The translations under genes were made by a program, and so were the position numbers. 56,618 bases of DNA, taken from positions 27,905 through 84,522 of the forward strand of contig PLXR01000042.1 of assembly GCA_003151495.1 (NCBI GenBank). The letters are read 5' to 3'. This DNA is from Opitutaceae bacterium. GTDB lineage: Bacteria; Verrucomicrobiota; Verrucomicrobiia; Opitutales; Opitutaceae. Of the stretch, positions 33,265 to 41,183 are shown piece by piece. Numbering within the stretch: position 1 is the stretch's first letter; every line of letters starts with the position of its first letter. The notes under the pieces were generated by a model. It was not told the origin of the DNA, did no database searches, and saw only the letters and a list, made by a program, of their open reading frames with translations.

Positions 33265-34856
33265 GAATCGGCCTTGTGATTCTCGCCGGCATCCCGCTCG
33301 ACAACGAGTGCGAAATCACCGCGCCTGAGCACGATGATCGGTGTCCCGGCGTCTACGGTACCCATCTTTATCTCGGCCTCGAAGCGCCGTCCGTCGACCT
33401 CGACCTGTCCACCCGGCCTGAGGGCGGTGGCGGCGATGCCCCGTCGGCCGACGAGATCATCGAGATGCCGGGCCGCCCCAGGATCGCTGCCGGAGGCTTG
33501 CGCGGAACCTCCAACCGTCGCGTTCACCGTGAGCCTGTCCCACACCCATCCGTGAGGCAGAAAACGCAGCAGGCATGCCCCAAGCACCACGGCGATCCCG
33601 AGGCCCGCGCCAAGGTTTATCATCGGCTGCACAAACGCGTCGGCCGACCAGGCTACCTGGATGGGTTCGCCGGGCCAAAGGTCGGCCATAGCCCAAAAAA
33701 GGGAGCCCATCATGAGGAGGAATCCGATCACCCCGAGAAACCCGGCGCTGTGGAAAAACAGGATCTCGGCCACGAGGAGCACAAGGCCGACCGAAAACAC
33801 GATCACGGGCTCATGTCCCGAGAGTCCAGAGACGTAGCTGCTAAGGAATACGATCGTCAGGAGCACCACGCCGACGGCAATGAATCCCCCGAATCCCTGC
33901 GACTTGAAACCAATGAAGAGCGCGGTGATCCCGAGCCCGAGCAGGGCGGGAGACAGGCGGTTCAGGAGCACCGCCAGCTGTTCGGACCAGGTCGCCTGGA
34001 GCCGCGTCGCGTTGAAGTTACCGGCGCCGAAACACTTTGCGAGAAGGTCGTCCAGGCCCTCTGCCTCCCCGGCGCCGAGAAGCGGCCTGGGCGGAGTTCC
34101 AACCGGATGCATCGCCTCGGTTGCGGTGAGGGAAAGGAGAGTCCCTTTCGCTTTGATCGGCTTCCCGTCGATCTTGACCTCCTCGCCGTTGATCACGAGG
34201 TCCATGTCGGCGTCGATCATCGCGGAAATCACCTCCCCCCTGTATCCCTTCCCGCTCGAGTCCGCCCGCATCCGCACCTTGAGGTAGCTCACGAGCTTTG
34301 CCTTCATCGTTGAGTCGACGTCCTGGCCAGTGGACTGCACGGGGGCTGCGGCTCCGATGATGCCCTCTGTGGGAGTGGTCACAAACCAGATTTCGTCGCA
34401 GACGGCCGAGATGAAAGCGCCCGCGGACATCGCCTCATTGTCGACGAAGGCAATCGTCCTCCCCTTGAATTTTTTCAAGTCTTCCATCATCCGCATCGTG
34501 ACATCGAGCGCACCGCCCGGAGTGCTGATGTCCAGGACGACCGCGTCGGCATGCTCCGTCACGGCTTCCTTCAGACCGCGCCTTAGGAGGTAAAGCGAGG
34601 GCTCCGCGATTTCATCGCGGATCGGAATGACAAAGACGCGTTTCGGTGAAAGGGTAACCGGCAAGGCCCCCCGTTCCGTCGCCGAGGCATTTGCAGCCGC
34701 CTCCGCATGGGTCGGCGCAACGGAGGTCGCCGGCGCGATGCTCGGCTGGTCCGCGACCGCAGCCGCGCCTAGGGGCAGGGCGGGGCCCCCGACGAGCGCC
34801 ACAATAGCGATCAACCTCGGGAACCGGAGATCTGGAAACACCCGCCGCATATTCAT
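33261..34856 (-). CDS. NfeD long form: ClpP-like membrane serine protease
   Basis: Protein of 531 residues, starting at the ATG of 34854-34856 (the ORF extends four codons further to a TTG). A signal peptide or anchor (about 10-30) is followed by a ClpP-class protease domain (about 65-250) with VLDISTPGGALDVTMRMM, nucleophile Ser144 in NEAMSAGAFI, IGAAAPV and a following lysine in KLVSYLKVRMRADSSG, as in the Ser-Lys dyad of the stomatin operon partner protease. Four to five membrane helices (about 300-450) and a C-terminal NfeD OB domain (GVAGRRG-like, DGRRFEAEIKMGTVDAGTP) follow. First gene of the nfeD-nfeD-floA operon; probably controls membrane protein quality. Confidence 0.92.
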   Translation of the reverse strand: MNMRRVFPDLRFPRLIAIVALVGGPALPLGAAAVADQPSIAPATSVAPTHAEAAANASATERGALPVTLSPKRVFVIPIRDEIAEPSLYLLRRGLKEAVTEHADAVVLDISTPGGALDVTMRMMEDLKKFKGRTIAFVDNEAMSAGAFISAVCDEIWFVTTPTEGIIGAAAPVQSTGQDVDSTMKAKLVSYLKVRMRADSSGKGYRGEVISAMIDADMDLVINGEEVKIDGKPIKAKGTLLSLTATEAMHPVGTPPRPLLGAGEAEGLDDLLAKCFGAGNFNATRLQATWSEQLAVLLNRLSPALLGLGITALFIGFKSQGFGGFIAVGVVLLTIVFLSSYVSGLSGHEPVIVFSVGLVLLVAEILFFHSAGFLGVIGFLLMMGSLFWAMADLWPGEPIQVAWSADAFVQPMINLGAGLGIAVVLGACLLRFLPHGWVWDRLTVNATVGGSAQASGSDPGAARHLDDLVGRRGIAATALRPGGQVEVDGRRFEAEIKMGTVDAGTPIIVLRRGDFALVVERDAGENHKADS

Positions 34857-35058
34857 GCTCGCCCGCAAGCCTAATGGTTGCGCGGCGCCGGTGCAAGAGT
34901 GCCGGTGCCATGGGGGAACTTCCTATTGACGAATCTCTGGATATGAAACGGCGGCTAAGAATTCTTCCTCGGGCCCGCGAATTTCTTGTTTCCTAAAGGG
35001 TGCTTAACGGGATGTTCGAAACGGCCTTATCGCGAATATGACCGCTCTCGGCCGCGTA

Positions 35059-36471
35059 TCAGCCGGATGCGGGCAAAGCAGGTGTGGCCGGCACGGGCTT
35101 CGGCGCATTGAAGACGAAGGGGATGGTTATGATCGCCATCGCCGGTCCACCATCAACCTCGGCAGGCTGGAATTTCCATCGAAGGACCGCCTCGACCGAC
35201 GCGCTATTGAATCTCGCGTCGCTCGACTCAACCACTCGCGCGGCCTCCACGCTGCCCCGGGCGTCGACGACGAATGAAACGAGGACCGTAACGGTCGCAT
35301 TTGGAGGAGGGGAGGGATCCGGCTGCTCAGGGGCAACGGATGATATGAGTTTTGGAAGCCGTTTGTAGTGCATATCCCTCTTCAGGAGAGCGACATATTC
35401 AGGGACGTCGGACCAAAGCTGCCCGACCTTGTCAATTACCTGGGGTGCCGTCGACTCCAGCTTGGAGTCCCCATGGGCCTCCTGATAACTGCGCGCGGCT
35501 TTTGTGCTCGCGACCGCCCCGTCCACCTGGACGGTCATCAATCCCAGCTTTTGGCGGCCTCCTCCCGAAGCGGGCAGGGGAAGCGTATCCAGGTGGAATG
35601 GAACCTTCAGGAGCGACCCTGGAGTGATAAGCCAGCAGGCCAGCCTCGCGCCCCCCGGGAGGCCCGTCCCGAGATGATAGGTGTCGAACCGCTTTCCCGG
35701 GCTGCCTTGGTATCCGCTGGAGTGATAATTGCCGCCGTGGTTGTAGCGCAGCGGGCTGCCATCTGCCGCCTGGATCTCGAGACCGACAATCCGTTCTTCC
35801 GGGTCGTCAATCGCCACGGCGATATCGCCCTCCTCCATTTCTTGCTTGGGGAACCCATGCGGGGGTTTGAATAGTGACTGTCCAAACATGGGGCCGGCAT
35901 CGTAATCCTGGGGCCCCCCCTTGATCTTAGCGGCGGCGGTTGCATAGGCACACTTCTTGTCGAACACGATCAGGGTGATACCAGCATTGGCCAGAGCCTC
36001 CGATGCGATTGGGGAACCAAACTGGGTGTCAATGTTCCCGACAACGACAGTCGATCCGGGATCAAGGTCGGGAATGACGAGTTCCAGGGTCCCGGAGACC
36101 ATCTCAAGGGCCTTCGCGCCCACGGACAGCCCCCAGAGCGTGAAAGGAGTAGGCTCCCTGGAAGTGAGGTCCTTGGAGTCATCAATTCGCCCAGCGGTGA
36201 TGGAGTAGAACTTGTTCGTGGTGCTCTGCGTCAACACAGCTCCGTTGTCATCCAGGGCATGGGAGAGGGTCACGCGGCCGGCTCGAACGCGCGATTCCAA
36301 CGGACCTACAGGTGCGAGGTATGCATTTATACCCCGAGTTCCGTCCCGCATGTTGACCGTGGTTTCAGCGGAGATCTCGAGCTGGACTGCATCGGTAACC
36401 TCCGCCTCAGCCTCGAGGCAACCGCCTAATAGCATCGCCACGGCGATCCTGCTGATTTTCATGCGGTTCAT
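35059..36471 (-). CDS. exported protein with TonB C-terminal domain
   Basis: Protein of 470 residues. The start is uncertain among ATGs ending at 36492, 36471 and 36462; the last gives the shortest signal peptide (MKISRIAVAMLLGGCLEAEA). Residues about 25-370 are an unrecognised beta-rich extracytoplasmic domain with GSTVVVGNIDTQFGSPI, then EERIVGLEIQAADGSPLRYN and YHSSGYQGSPGKRF. The final 90 residues are a TonB C-terminal domain: LVSFVVDARGSVEAARVVES, VLRWKFQPAEVDGG. No proline-rich TonB spanner is present, so this is a large periplasmic protein with a TonB-like tail, of unknown target. It is transcribed toward the nfeD operon on the same strand, about 200 bases away. Confidence 0.78.
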   Translation of the reverse strand: MNRMKISRIAVAMLLGGCLEAEAEVTDAVQLEISAETTVNMRDGTRGINAYLAPVGPLESRVRAGRVTLSHALDDNGAVLTQSTTNKFYSITAGRIDDSKDLTSREPTPFTLWGLSVGAKALEMVSGTLELVIPDLDPGSTVVVGNIDTQFGSPIASEALANAGITLIVFDKKCAYATAAAKIKGGPQDYDAGPMFGQSLFKPPHGFPKQEMEEGDIAVAIDDPEERIVGLEIQAADGSPLRYNHGGNYHSSGYQGSPGKRFDTYHLGTGLPGGARLACWLITPGSLLKVPFHLDTLPLPASGGGRQKLGLMTVQVDGAVASTKAARSYQEAHGDSKLESTAPQVIDKVGQLWSDVPEYVALLKRDMHYKRLPKLISSVAPEQPDPSPPPNATVTVLVSFVVDARGSVEAARVVESSDARFNSASVEAVLRWKFQPAEVDGGPAMAIITIPFVFNAPKPVPATPALPASG

Positions 36472-36789
36472 AGCCCTGATATCGGAGACCATTCAAGTGC
36501 TGGGTGAAGCCGAAAGCAACTTCAGGTATCTTCGCACCAGATCGATCCAGCTATTCGGACACGAGGCCATTCAATCAGATGCATGGAGCGCGCTCCATAA
36601 GCAGAGGACCAATATTCCCATACGGTGGGTTGAATAAAGGACCGGTTTGTAGCGACGGTTGGGCACGTCAGCTTGTTGCAGCTGGATTTGGGAAGCTGAG
36701 AGAGCTATCCGTCCCTATGTGGAGATGTTTGAATACCGACCATTTGTGGGGTACCTGACCCTCCTGGCAGACAACAAATCGTCAATGCG

Positions 36790-38376
36790 ATGCGGCCCTC
36801 CCATTCCAATTTGAACTTCTCCTCCGCAGCTCCCGGGATTGCACTGCGACGTGCACTGGCTGGGATCGCGATGGTCCTGGCGGTCCAGAGCCATGCCTCC
36901 GAGAAGCTGGGGTATCACGAGGTAAGGACGGACGCCTCGGGCAGGATCGTGCCGTGGTACGGAAGCGGACCGTCCCAGGCCTACGACCATGTGGTAAGGT
37001 CGGTCTGGAATTTCTGGGTGACGATGAGGAACTGCCCGAACGGCGTCCCGTACTATCTTCTGCATCAGGTCTGGAAAGCGGACCAGGACGATCCCCGGGG
37101 ACTGGGCGGGGACCAGATCAGCATGGCCCTTTCGTCCTGGAACCTTCTCTACGGGTACCTTGGCGACCCGGCGGTGCAGGCGAACATGCGCCTGATGGCC
37201 GACTACTGGATGGACCACGGCATCGCCCCGGAGGGCCAGCTGTGGGGCGGTCTTCCCTATCCCTACGACCTCGACGTGCAGTCGGGCCGGTATGACGGCG
37301 ACATGAGGGCCGGTCCCGGATTCCTCCAGCCGGACAAGGCGGCAAGCTTTGGCGCGGAGCTGGTCACGCTCTACAAGATGACCGGGGACAGGCGCTACCT
37401 TGAGCGCGCCATAAGGATAGCGGACAGGCTGGTCCGGAACGTGAAGCCGGGTGACGAGGCGAACTCCCCCTGGCCCTTCCGCGTGAATTCCCAGACGGGG
37501 CAGGTTCCCGAGGAGCGCAACGACCACGACCACCTGATGTACCGGGCGTGCTACACGACAAACTGGACGGGGGCCCTGAGGCTTTTTGACGGCCTGGCGG
37601 CTTTGAACGAGGGCAACCCGGACACCTACCGCGCCACGGACCGGCTGGTGACGCGGTGGCTCAAGGCCTACCCGCTAAGGAACAACCGATGGGGCCCGTT
37701 TTTTGAGGACGTGAGCACGAAGGATTACTCCGACACGGAGATCAACGCGGACACGCTCGCGCTCTACATCCTGGAGAACCCGGGCTGGGACCCCGAGTGG
37801 AAGGCGAAGGCTCGCGGAATACTTGACTGGAGCTACCGCACGTTTGCGAACCACGAGGCTGACAAATGGGGAGTGGTCGTGATCAACGAGCAGACCGCGT
37901 ACACGGTCCCCGGGAACAGCCACACCTCGCGCCATGCCTCCGTGGAGCTCCTCTATGCGGAGAAGACAGGGGATTGGTCCGCGAGGGACGCGGCGATCCG
38001 GAGGCTGACCTGGGCTTCGTACTGGGTGGACGCGGACGGGAAGAACCAATACCCGCGGGACGACAACTGGCTCACCGACGGATACGGCGACTTTGTCCGC
38101 CATTATCTCCGGTCCATGGCCTCGGCCCCCGATCTCGCCCCGGACGACCAGAACCACCTCCTGAGGACGTCTTCGGTCATGCGGTCGATCTCCTATGGAA
38201 AGGCCGAGATCCGGTACGACAAGTTCGATCCGTCCTCCGAGGAGTTGTTCAAGCTCGGCGCCGGCAGCCCTGTCCGGATCGACGGGGGCACGATGACATG
38301 GGATCCCGCCACCCGGACCCTCCATGTCCTCTCCCGCGATCGGAAGGTCACCATCACGATCGCGGACAAGGGGTGA
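36790..38376 (+). CDS. exported six-hairpin-like (alpha/alpha toroid) carbohydrate-active protein
   Basis: Exported protein of 528 residues with a longish signal region (MRPSHSNLNFSSAAPGIAL, cleavage near SHASEK). The body has the repeated helix-hairpin signature of (alpha/alpha)6 barrels, with aromatic and acidic clusters: YLLHQVWKADQDDPRGLGG, then LMADYWMDHGIAPEGQLWGG, YDGDMRAGPGFLQPDKAAS and YLERAIRIADRLVRN. A short beta-rich C-terminus (about 460-528) follows. It looks like a glycosidase, lyase or epimerase acting on polysaccharide in the periplasm or outside, but I cannot assign a CAZy family or catalytic residues. It converges with a DUF1223 gene 4 bases away. Confidence 0.75.
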   Translation: MRPSHSNLNFSSAAPGIALRRALAGIAMVLAVQSHASEKLGYHEVRTDASGRIVPWYGSGPSQAYDHVVRSVWNFWVTMRNCPNGVPYYLLHQVWKADQDDPRGLGGDQISMALSSWNLLYGYLGDPAVQANMRLMADYWMDHGIAPEGQLWGGLPYPYDLDVQSGRYDGDMRAGPGFLQPDKAASFGAELVTLYKMTGDRRYLERAIRIADRLVRNVKPGDEANSPWPFRVNSQTGQVPEERNDHDHLMYRACYTTNWTGALRLFDGLAALNEGNPDTYRATDRLVTRWLKAYPLRNNRWGPFFEDVSTKDYSDTEINADTLALYILENPGWDPEWKAKARGILDWSYRTFANHEADKWGVVVINEQTAYTVPGNSHTSRHASVELLYAEKTGDWSARDAAIRRLTWASYWVDADGKNQYPRDDNWLTDGYGDFVRHYLRSMASAPDLAPDDQNHLLRTSSVMRSISYGKAEIRYDKFDPSSEELFKLGAGSPVRIDGGTMTWDPATRTLHVLSRDRKVTITIADKG

Positions 38377-38380
38377 CGCC

Positions 38381-39130
38381 TTAGTGTAGCCAGCCGCCCG
38401 TGGCCTGGATTGGTTCAAGCTCGCCGTAGCGGGTGACCCAGGCCGCCATTGCGAATCGCGCGGCACCCTCACCCTCAGGTTTGGGCATCGGGATCGACGC
38501 GAACAGCGTGGGCCCCTGGTTCTCGGGGAGGAACGTCTCCTCCTTCAACCAGAGGACCGCGAACTCATGTTTCAAGGTGGCTCCATTGTTCTCGCCGCCC
38601 GTCACCTTTGACGCGATTCCTCCGCCCAAGAGCGCCAGATGCGCCACGTACATTGCGGGCGCTCCCTCCAGATCCTTGCCCGGAATGAACCTGATTCCGC
38701 AGACACGGTCGTCACCTATGCTCACAGTGAGCTCGCCGGCCATGCCGCTTCGTGCGTCCGCGGAGGCGTCTTTTGGCCTCCACTCGTCCCCGTTCCTCAC
38801 GAAACAGGGTGTGTAGACCCTCTTGGTTCCCCAAGTCGACGCATAGGCATATTCACGTTCCGTGAACTCGGGCTTCGACAGCCGGTCATTCCAGCCCAGC
38901 CCGTTCCAGAAAGTCACGTGGAACTCCATGGGCACAAAATCCTTCCAGAGACCCGGCTTATCCCGCAATTCGCCGAGCCATTTCTCGGCGGGAGGGCAGC
39001 TGCTGCAGCCTTCGCTCGAATAGAGCTCGATCACCGCCACCTGGGCGATTCCGCTTGAGAACTTGGCCGGATTCGCGGCCGCGCCGGCGATCGTGAGCAG
39101 GAATGCAATCATTGCCGAGGTCTTCGTCAT
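38381..39130 (-). CDS. DUF1223-family exported thioredoxin-fold protein
   Basis: Protein of 249 residues with a signal peptide (MIAFLLTIAGAAANP). It has VAVIELYSSEGCSSCPPAEK, the CxxC-containing start of the DUF1223 thioredoxin-like domain, then FVPMEFHVTFWNGLGWND and VYTPCFVRNG (a third cysteine), followed by a beta-rich C-terminal half with GMAGELTVSIGDD. DUF1223 proteins are secreted redox proteins of unknown partner. The next gene on the same strand (DoxX-like membrane protein) is only 21 bases upstream, so they probably form an operon; a DoxX-type protein with a thiol-redox partner is a common association. Confidence 0.88.
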   Translation of the reverse strand: MTKTSAMIAFLLTIAGAAANPAKFSSGIAQVAVIELYSSEGCSSCPPAEKWLGELRDKPGLWKDFVPMEFHVTFWNGLGWNDRLSKPEFTEREYAYASTWGTKRVYTPCFVRNGDEWRPKDASADARSGMAGELTVSIGDDRVCGIRFIPGKDLEGAPAMYVAHLALLGGGIASKVTGGENNGATLKHEFAVLWLKEETFLPENQGPTLFASIPMPKPEGEGAARFAMAAWVTRYGELEPIQATGGWLH

Positions 39131-39151
39131 GGAGGAGAGGGGTTGGGCCTG

Positions 39152-39976
39152 CTACGGCGATAAGGGGTCGGCCTCAATCTGGCGGCCCTTGGCAAAACTC
39201 CATCTGGTTCCACGAAGCGAGTAGGCGACAGTCCAGACGGAGCCCGCGAGGGCCGTCGTCACGAGGAGCTTCATCCATTCCGGCCCGCCTGGCGTGACCG
39301 AGAATACCCCGGGAAGCTGAACCAGGAGAGCGAAGCTGCAGAGCATGCTCGCCTCAAGCGCCGCCGCGAGGCGCGGAACGATCGAAAACAGGATTCCGAG
39401 ACCCGCCGCGAAGTGTCCGATACCGGTGAGGTAGGCAAAGAACACGTGGCCGGGCAGCCAAGCCGGCACCATGTTTGCTGTTATCTCGGTGTATGCGAAA
39501 TGCGATAGGCCGAGGACCAGGCATGATACGCCGATCAGCAGTCGAGCCACGCGTTTCCCCCTTTCCGCGAAAGGTCGTATGCCTGAGGGGCCCGTCTCTT
39601 CCGCACGCTCCCGCTCCACGATCGATGCAAGGATCATCCAGCATCCGCACGCCATCATGACGCTTTCAGCCACCCCAAGCCAAACGCCCACCTCCGCCGG
39701 GGCATGGGCGGCCCGTGGAGCCTCCTGCACCAACACCCAGCTCGAAAGATAGACAGTCATAGTGAGGGTGGAGCCCACGGCGGTCCGCCTAGTCAGCATC
39801 CCCAACCCGCAAACTAGAAGAAATGCCCCCGTGAGGCGGGCGAGCGGCTCGCGCCATGCCACCAAGTCCGGAACCGGCTGCCAGATGAATGCGAAGTGAC
39901 CCGAGACAAGGCTGAGAATACCGAGCCCAGCCGTGCCCAAGGCGAAAAGAACGTGCCCGAGATCAATCGCGCGCAT
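39152..39976 (-). CDS. DoxX-like membrane protein (two-domain)
   Basis: Protein of 274 residues with about eight hydrophobic helices in two similar halves: residues 1-125 (FALGTAGLGILSLVSGHFAF, LLVCGLGMLTRRTAVGSTL) and 145-270 (LIGVSCLVLGLSHFAYTE, GIGHFAAGLGILFSIVPRL). Each half has the DoxX-type four-helix pattern with a glycine-rich helix 3. DoxX-like proteins are linked to thiol or sulfur redox chemistry in membranes. It lies upstream of the DUF1223 gene with 21 bases between, probably as one operon. An internal duplication is likely from the repeated pattern. Confidence 0.8.
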   Translation of the reverse strand: MRAIDLGHVLFALGTAGLGILSLVSGHFAFIWQPVPDLVAWREPLARLTGAFLLVCGLGMLTRRTAVGSTLTMTVYLSSWVLVQEAPRAAHAPAEVGVWLGVAESVMMACGCWMILASIVERERAEETGPSGIRPFAERGKRVARLLIGVSCLVLGLSHFAYTEITANMVPAWLPGHVFFAYLTGIGHFAAGLGILFSIVPRLAAALEASMLCSFALLVQLPGVFSVTPGGPEWMKLLVTTALAGSVWTVAYSLRGTRWSFAKGRQIEADPLSP

Positions 39977-40018
39977 TCGAGTGTCGCCGGATGGAATTCC
40001 CGAAGGGTTGGAGCACGG

Positions 40019-40996
40019 CTAGTGACGTTGCTCCATCGGGATGATTTTCATGGGTCCTACTTCCACGTGGCCCTCCGGCATCTGTGCCCGGACGAGCCTG
40101 CCAGTGTTCCTGCCGAAGTAAGCCGAGGCGCTGGCGGCCATGCCCTCAAGGGCTTTGCTCATGTCGTTGTTCCTTTCGCGGATGCTGAAGCGGACCTCCC
40201 AAAGCAACTTGTGCTTCTTGTGTTTCCACAACTCCGGGAAATCGTAGGCCATCAGGACGACAAAATAGCGGTGCTCCTCGAGCTCCTTGATCAAATCCTG
40301 CGTTCGGGTTTCAAGAGCTGTGCCGCGAGTCTGTTCCTGGGGCACCAAGTCGGAATCAAAGCCCAGCATTCTGGCATTCTCGTTGTCCTGCATCAGGCGC
40401 TGCTTGTCCTCCGCCGCCGACACCGAAAGGGCGGCGGAAAATGCGTTGTCCAGATCAACCTGGGCGGGAGACCTCAGGGAGTAGGCGGTGGTCGACGAGA
40501 TAACTATCTCGGGCGGGGCCATAGCGTCATTTGGATTGAAGTGGACCTGATCGAGATGGTTCGCCCCCAGTGCCGCCGCGTTGGCGCTCGCCAGGTTCTG
40601 GTTTGCCTGGGAGTTAGCGCCCCCCTCGGGAATGCGCGTGGTTCCCCAATAGACCATGATCAACAGGTCTGTACGGGCTGGATCCTGGCTTGAGAAGTAT
40701 CCCCGGCTCGCAAGCTTCGGCGCCATCACTTTTGCGACGTCCAGGAAGTTAAGGAGATCCTTCGTGCCGCCTTCGGTGCTTCTTATGACACCGCCGTTGC
40801 CGAAGGCGAAAGTCTCCGGCTTGTAGGTTCCGTCGGGCAACCTCGTCCGGGTGTAGTCGCCGCTCGCCGTGGCAGAAATCGCAACAGCCTCGTCCACCTC
40901 GCCCGCCCGGGTTGCCGGGACAAGGGTCGCCGGCAGAATCACGATGGCCAACAGCCGCGCAATCCCGACTCGCCAGGCAATGAATCCCAAGCTCAT
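40019..40996 (-). CDS. exported hypothetical protein
   Basis: Unrecognised exported protein of 325 residues if started at the ATG of 40994-40996, which gives a good signal peptide (GIARLLAIVILPATLVPAT, cleavage near TRAGE). Upstream starts at 41062, 41089 or a GTG at 41122 add a charged leader. The mature part has LLNFLDVAKVMAPKLASRGY then DLLIMVYWGTTRIPEGGAN, PPEIVISSTTAYSLRSPAQ, and a helical C-terminus (DLIKELEEHRYFVVLMAYDF). It looks like a periplasmic domain of a family seen in Verrucomicrobiota, function unknown. It diverges from a MocR-type regulator, whose operator boxes lie in the shared promoter region. Confidence 0.7.
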   Translation of the reverse strand: MSLGFIAWRVGIARLLAIVILPATLVPATRAGEVDEAVAISATASGDYTRTRLPDGTYKPETFAFGNGGVIRSTEGGTKDLLNFLDVAKVMAPKLASRGYFSSQDPARTDLLIMVYWGTTRIPEGGANSQANQNLASANAAALGANHLDQVHFNPNDAMAPPEIVISSTTAYSLRSPAQVDLDNAFSAALSVSAAEDKQRLMQDNENARMLGFDSDLVPQEQTRGTALETRTQDLIKELEEHRYFVVLMAYDFPELWKHKKHKLLWEVRFSIRERNNDMSKALEGMAASASAYFGRNTGRLVRAQMPEGHVEVGPMKIIPMEQRH

Positions 40997-41123
40997 CGCG
41001 CGCGCGTCCCCGCGGTGCGGGTCTGCAGCCGATCGGCGGAGTTGAATGGGGCGCTTTGCCATTGTCCGGTCGTCGTTAACTAGTCGCATCTTCGATTTGA
41101 ATGTCTCGCAATGATACACCACA

Positions 41124-41169
41124 ATGGTCCTTTTAATAGAGCCATATTGGTTTTAATTAATAGGGCCAT
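41124..41169 (+). promoter_or_regulatory. repeated operator boxes upstream of MocR-type regulator
   Basis: Two direct repeats, TTAATAGAGCCAT (41133-41145) and TTAATAGGGCCAT (41157-41169), lie 24 bases apart, and an inverted box ATGGTCCTTTTAA (41124-41136) overlaps the first. The shared core is ATGGNCCNNTTAA in one orientation. MocR regulators typically bind such spaced direct repeats. The boxes sit directly before the regulator start (41184) and in the region shared with the divergent gene, so both may be controlled. Confidence 0.6.
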
Positions 41170-41183
41170 TATTCCTACCTCCA

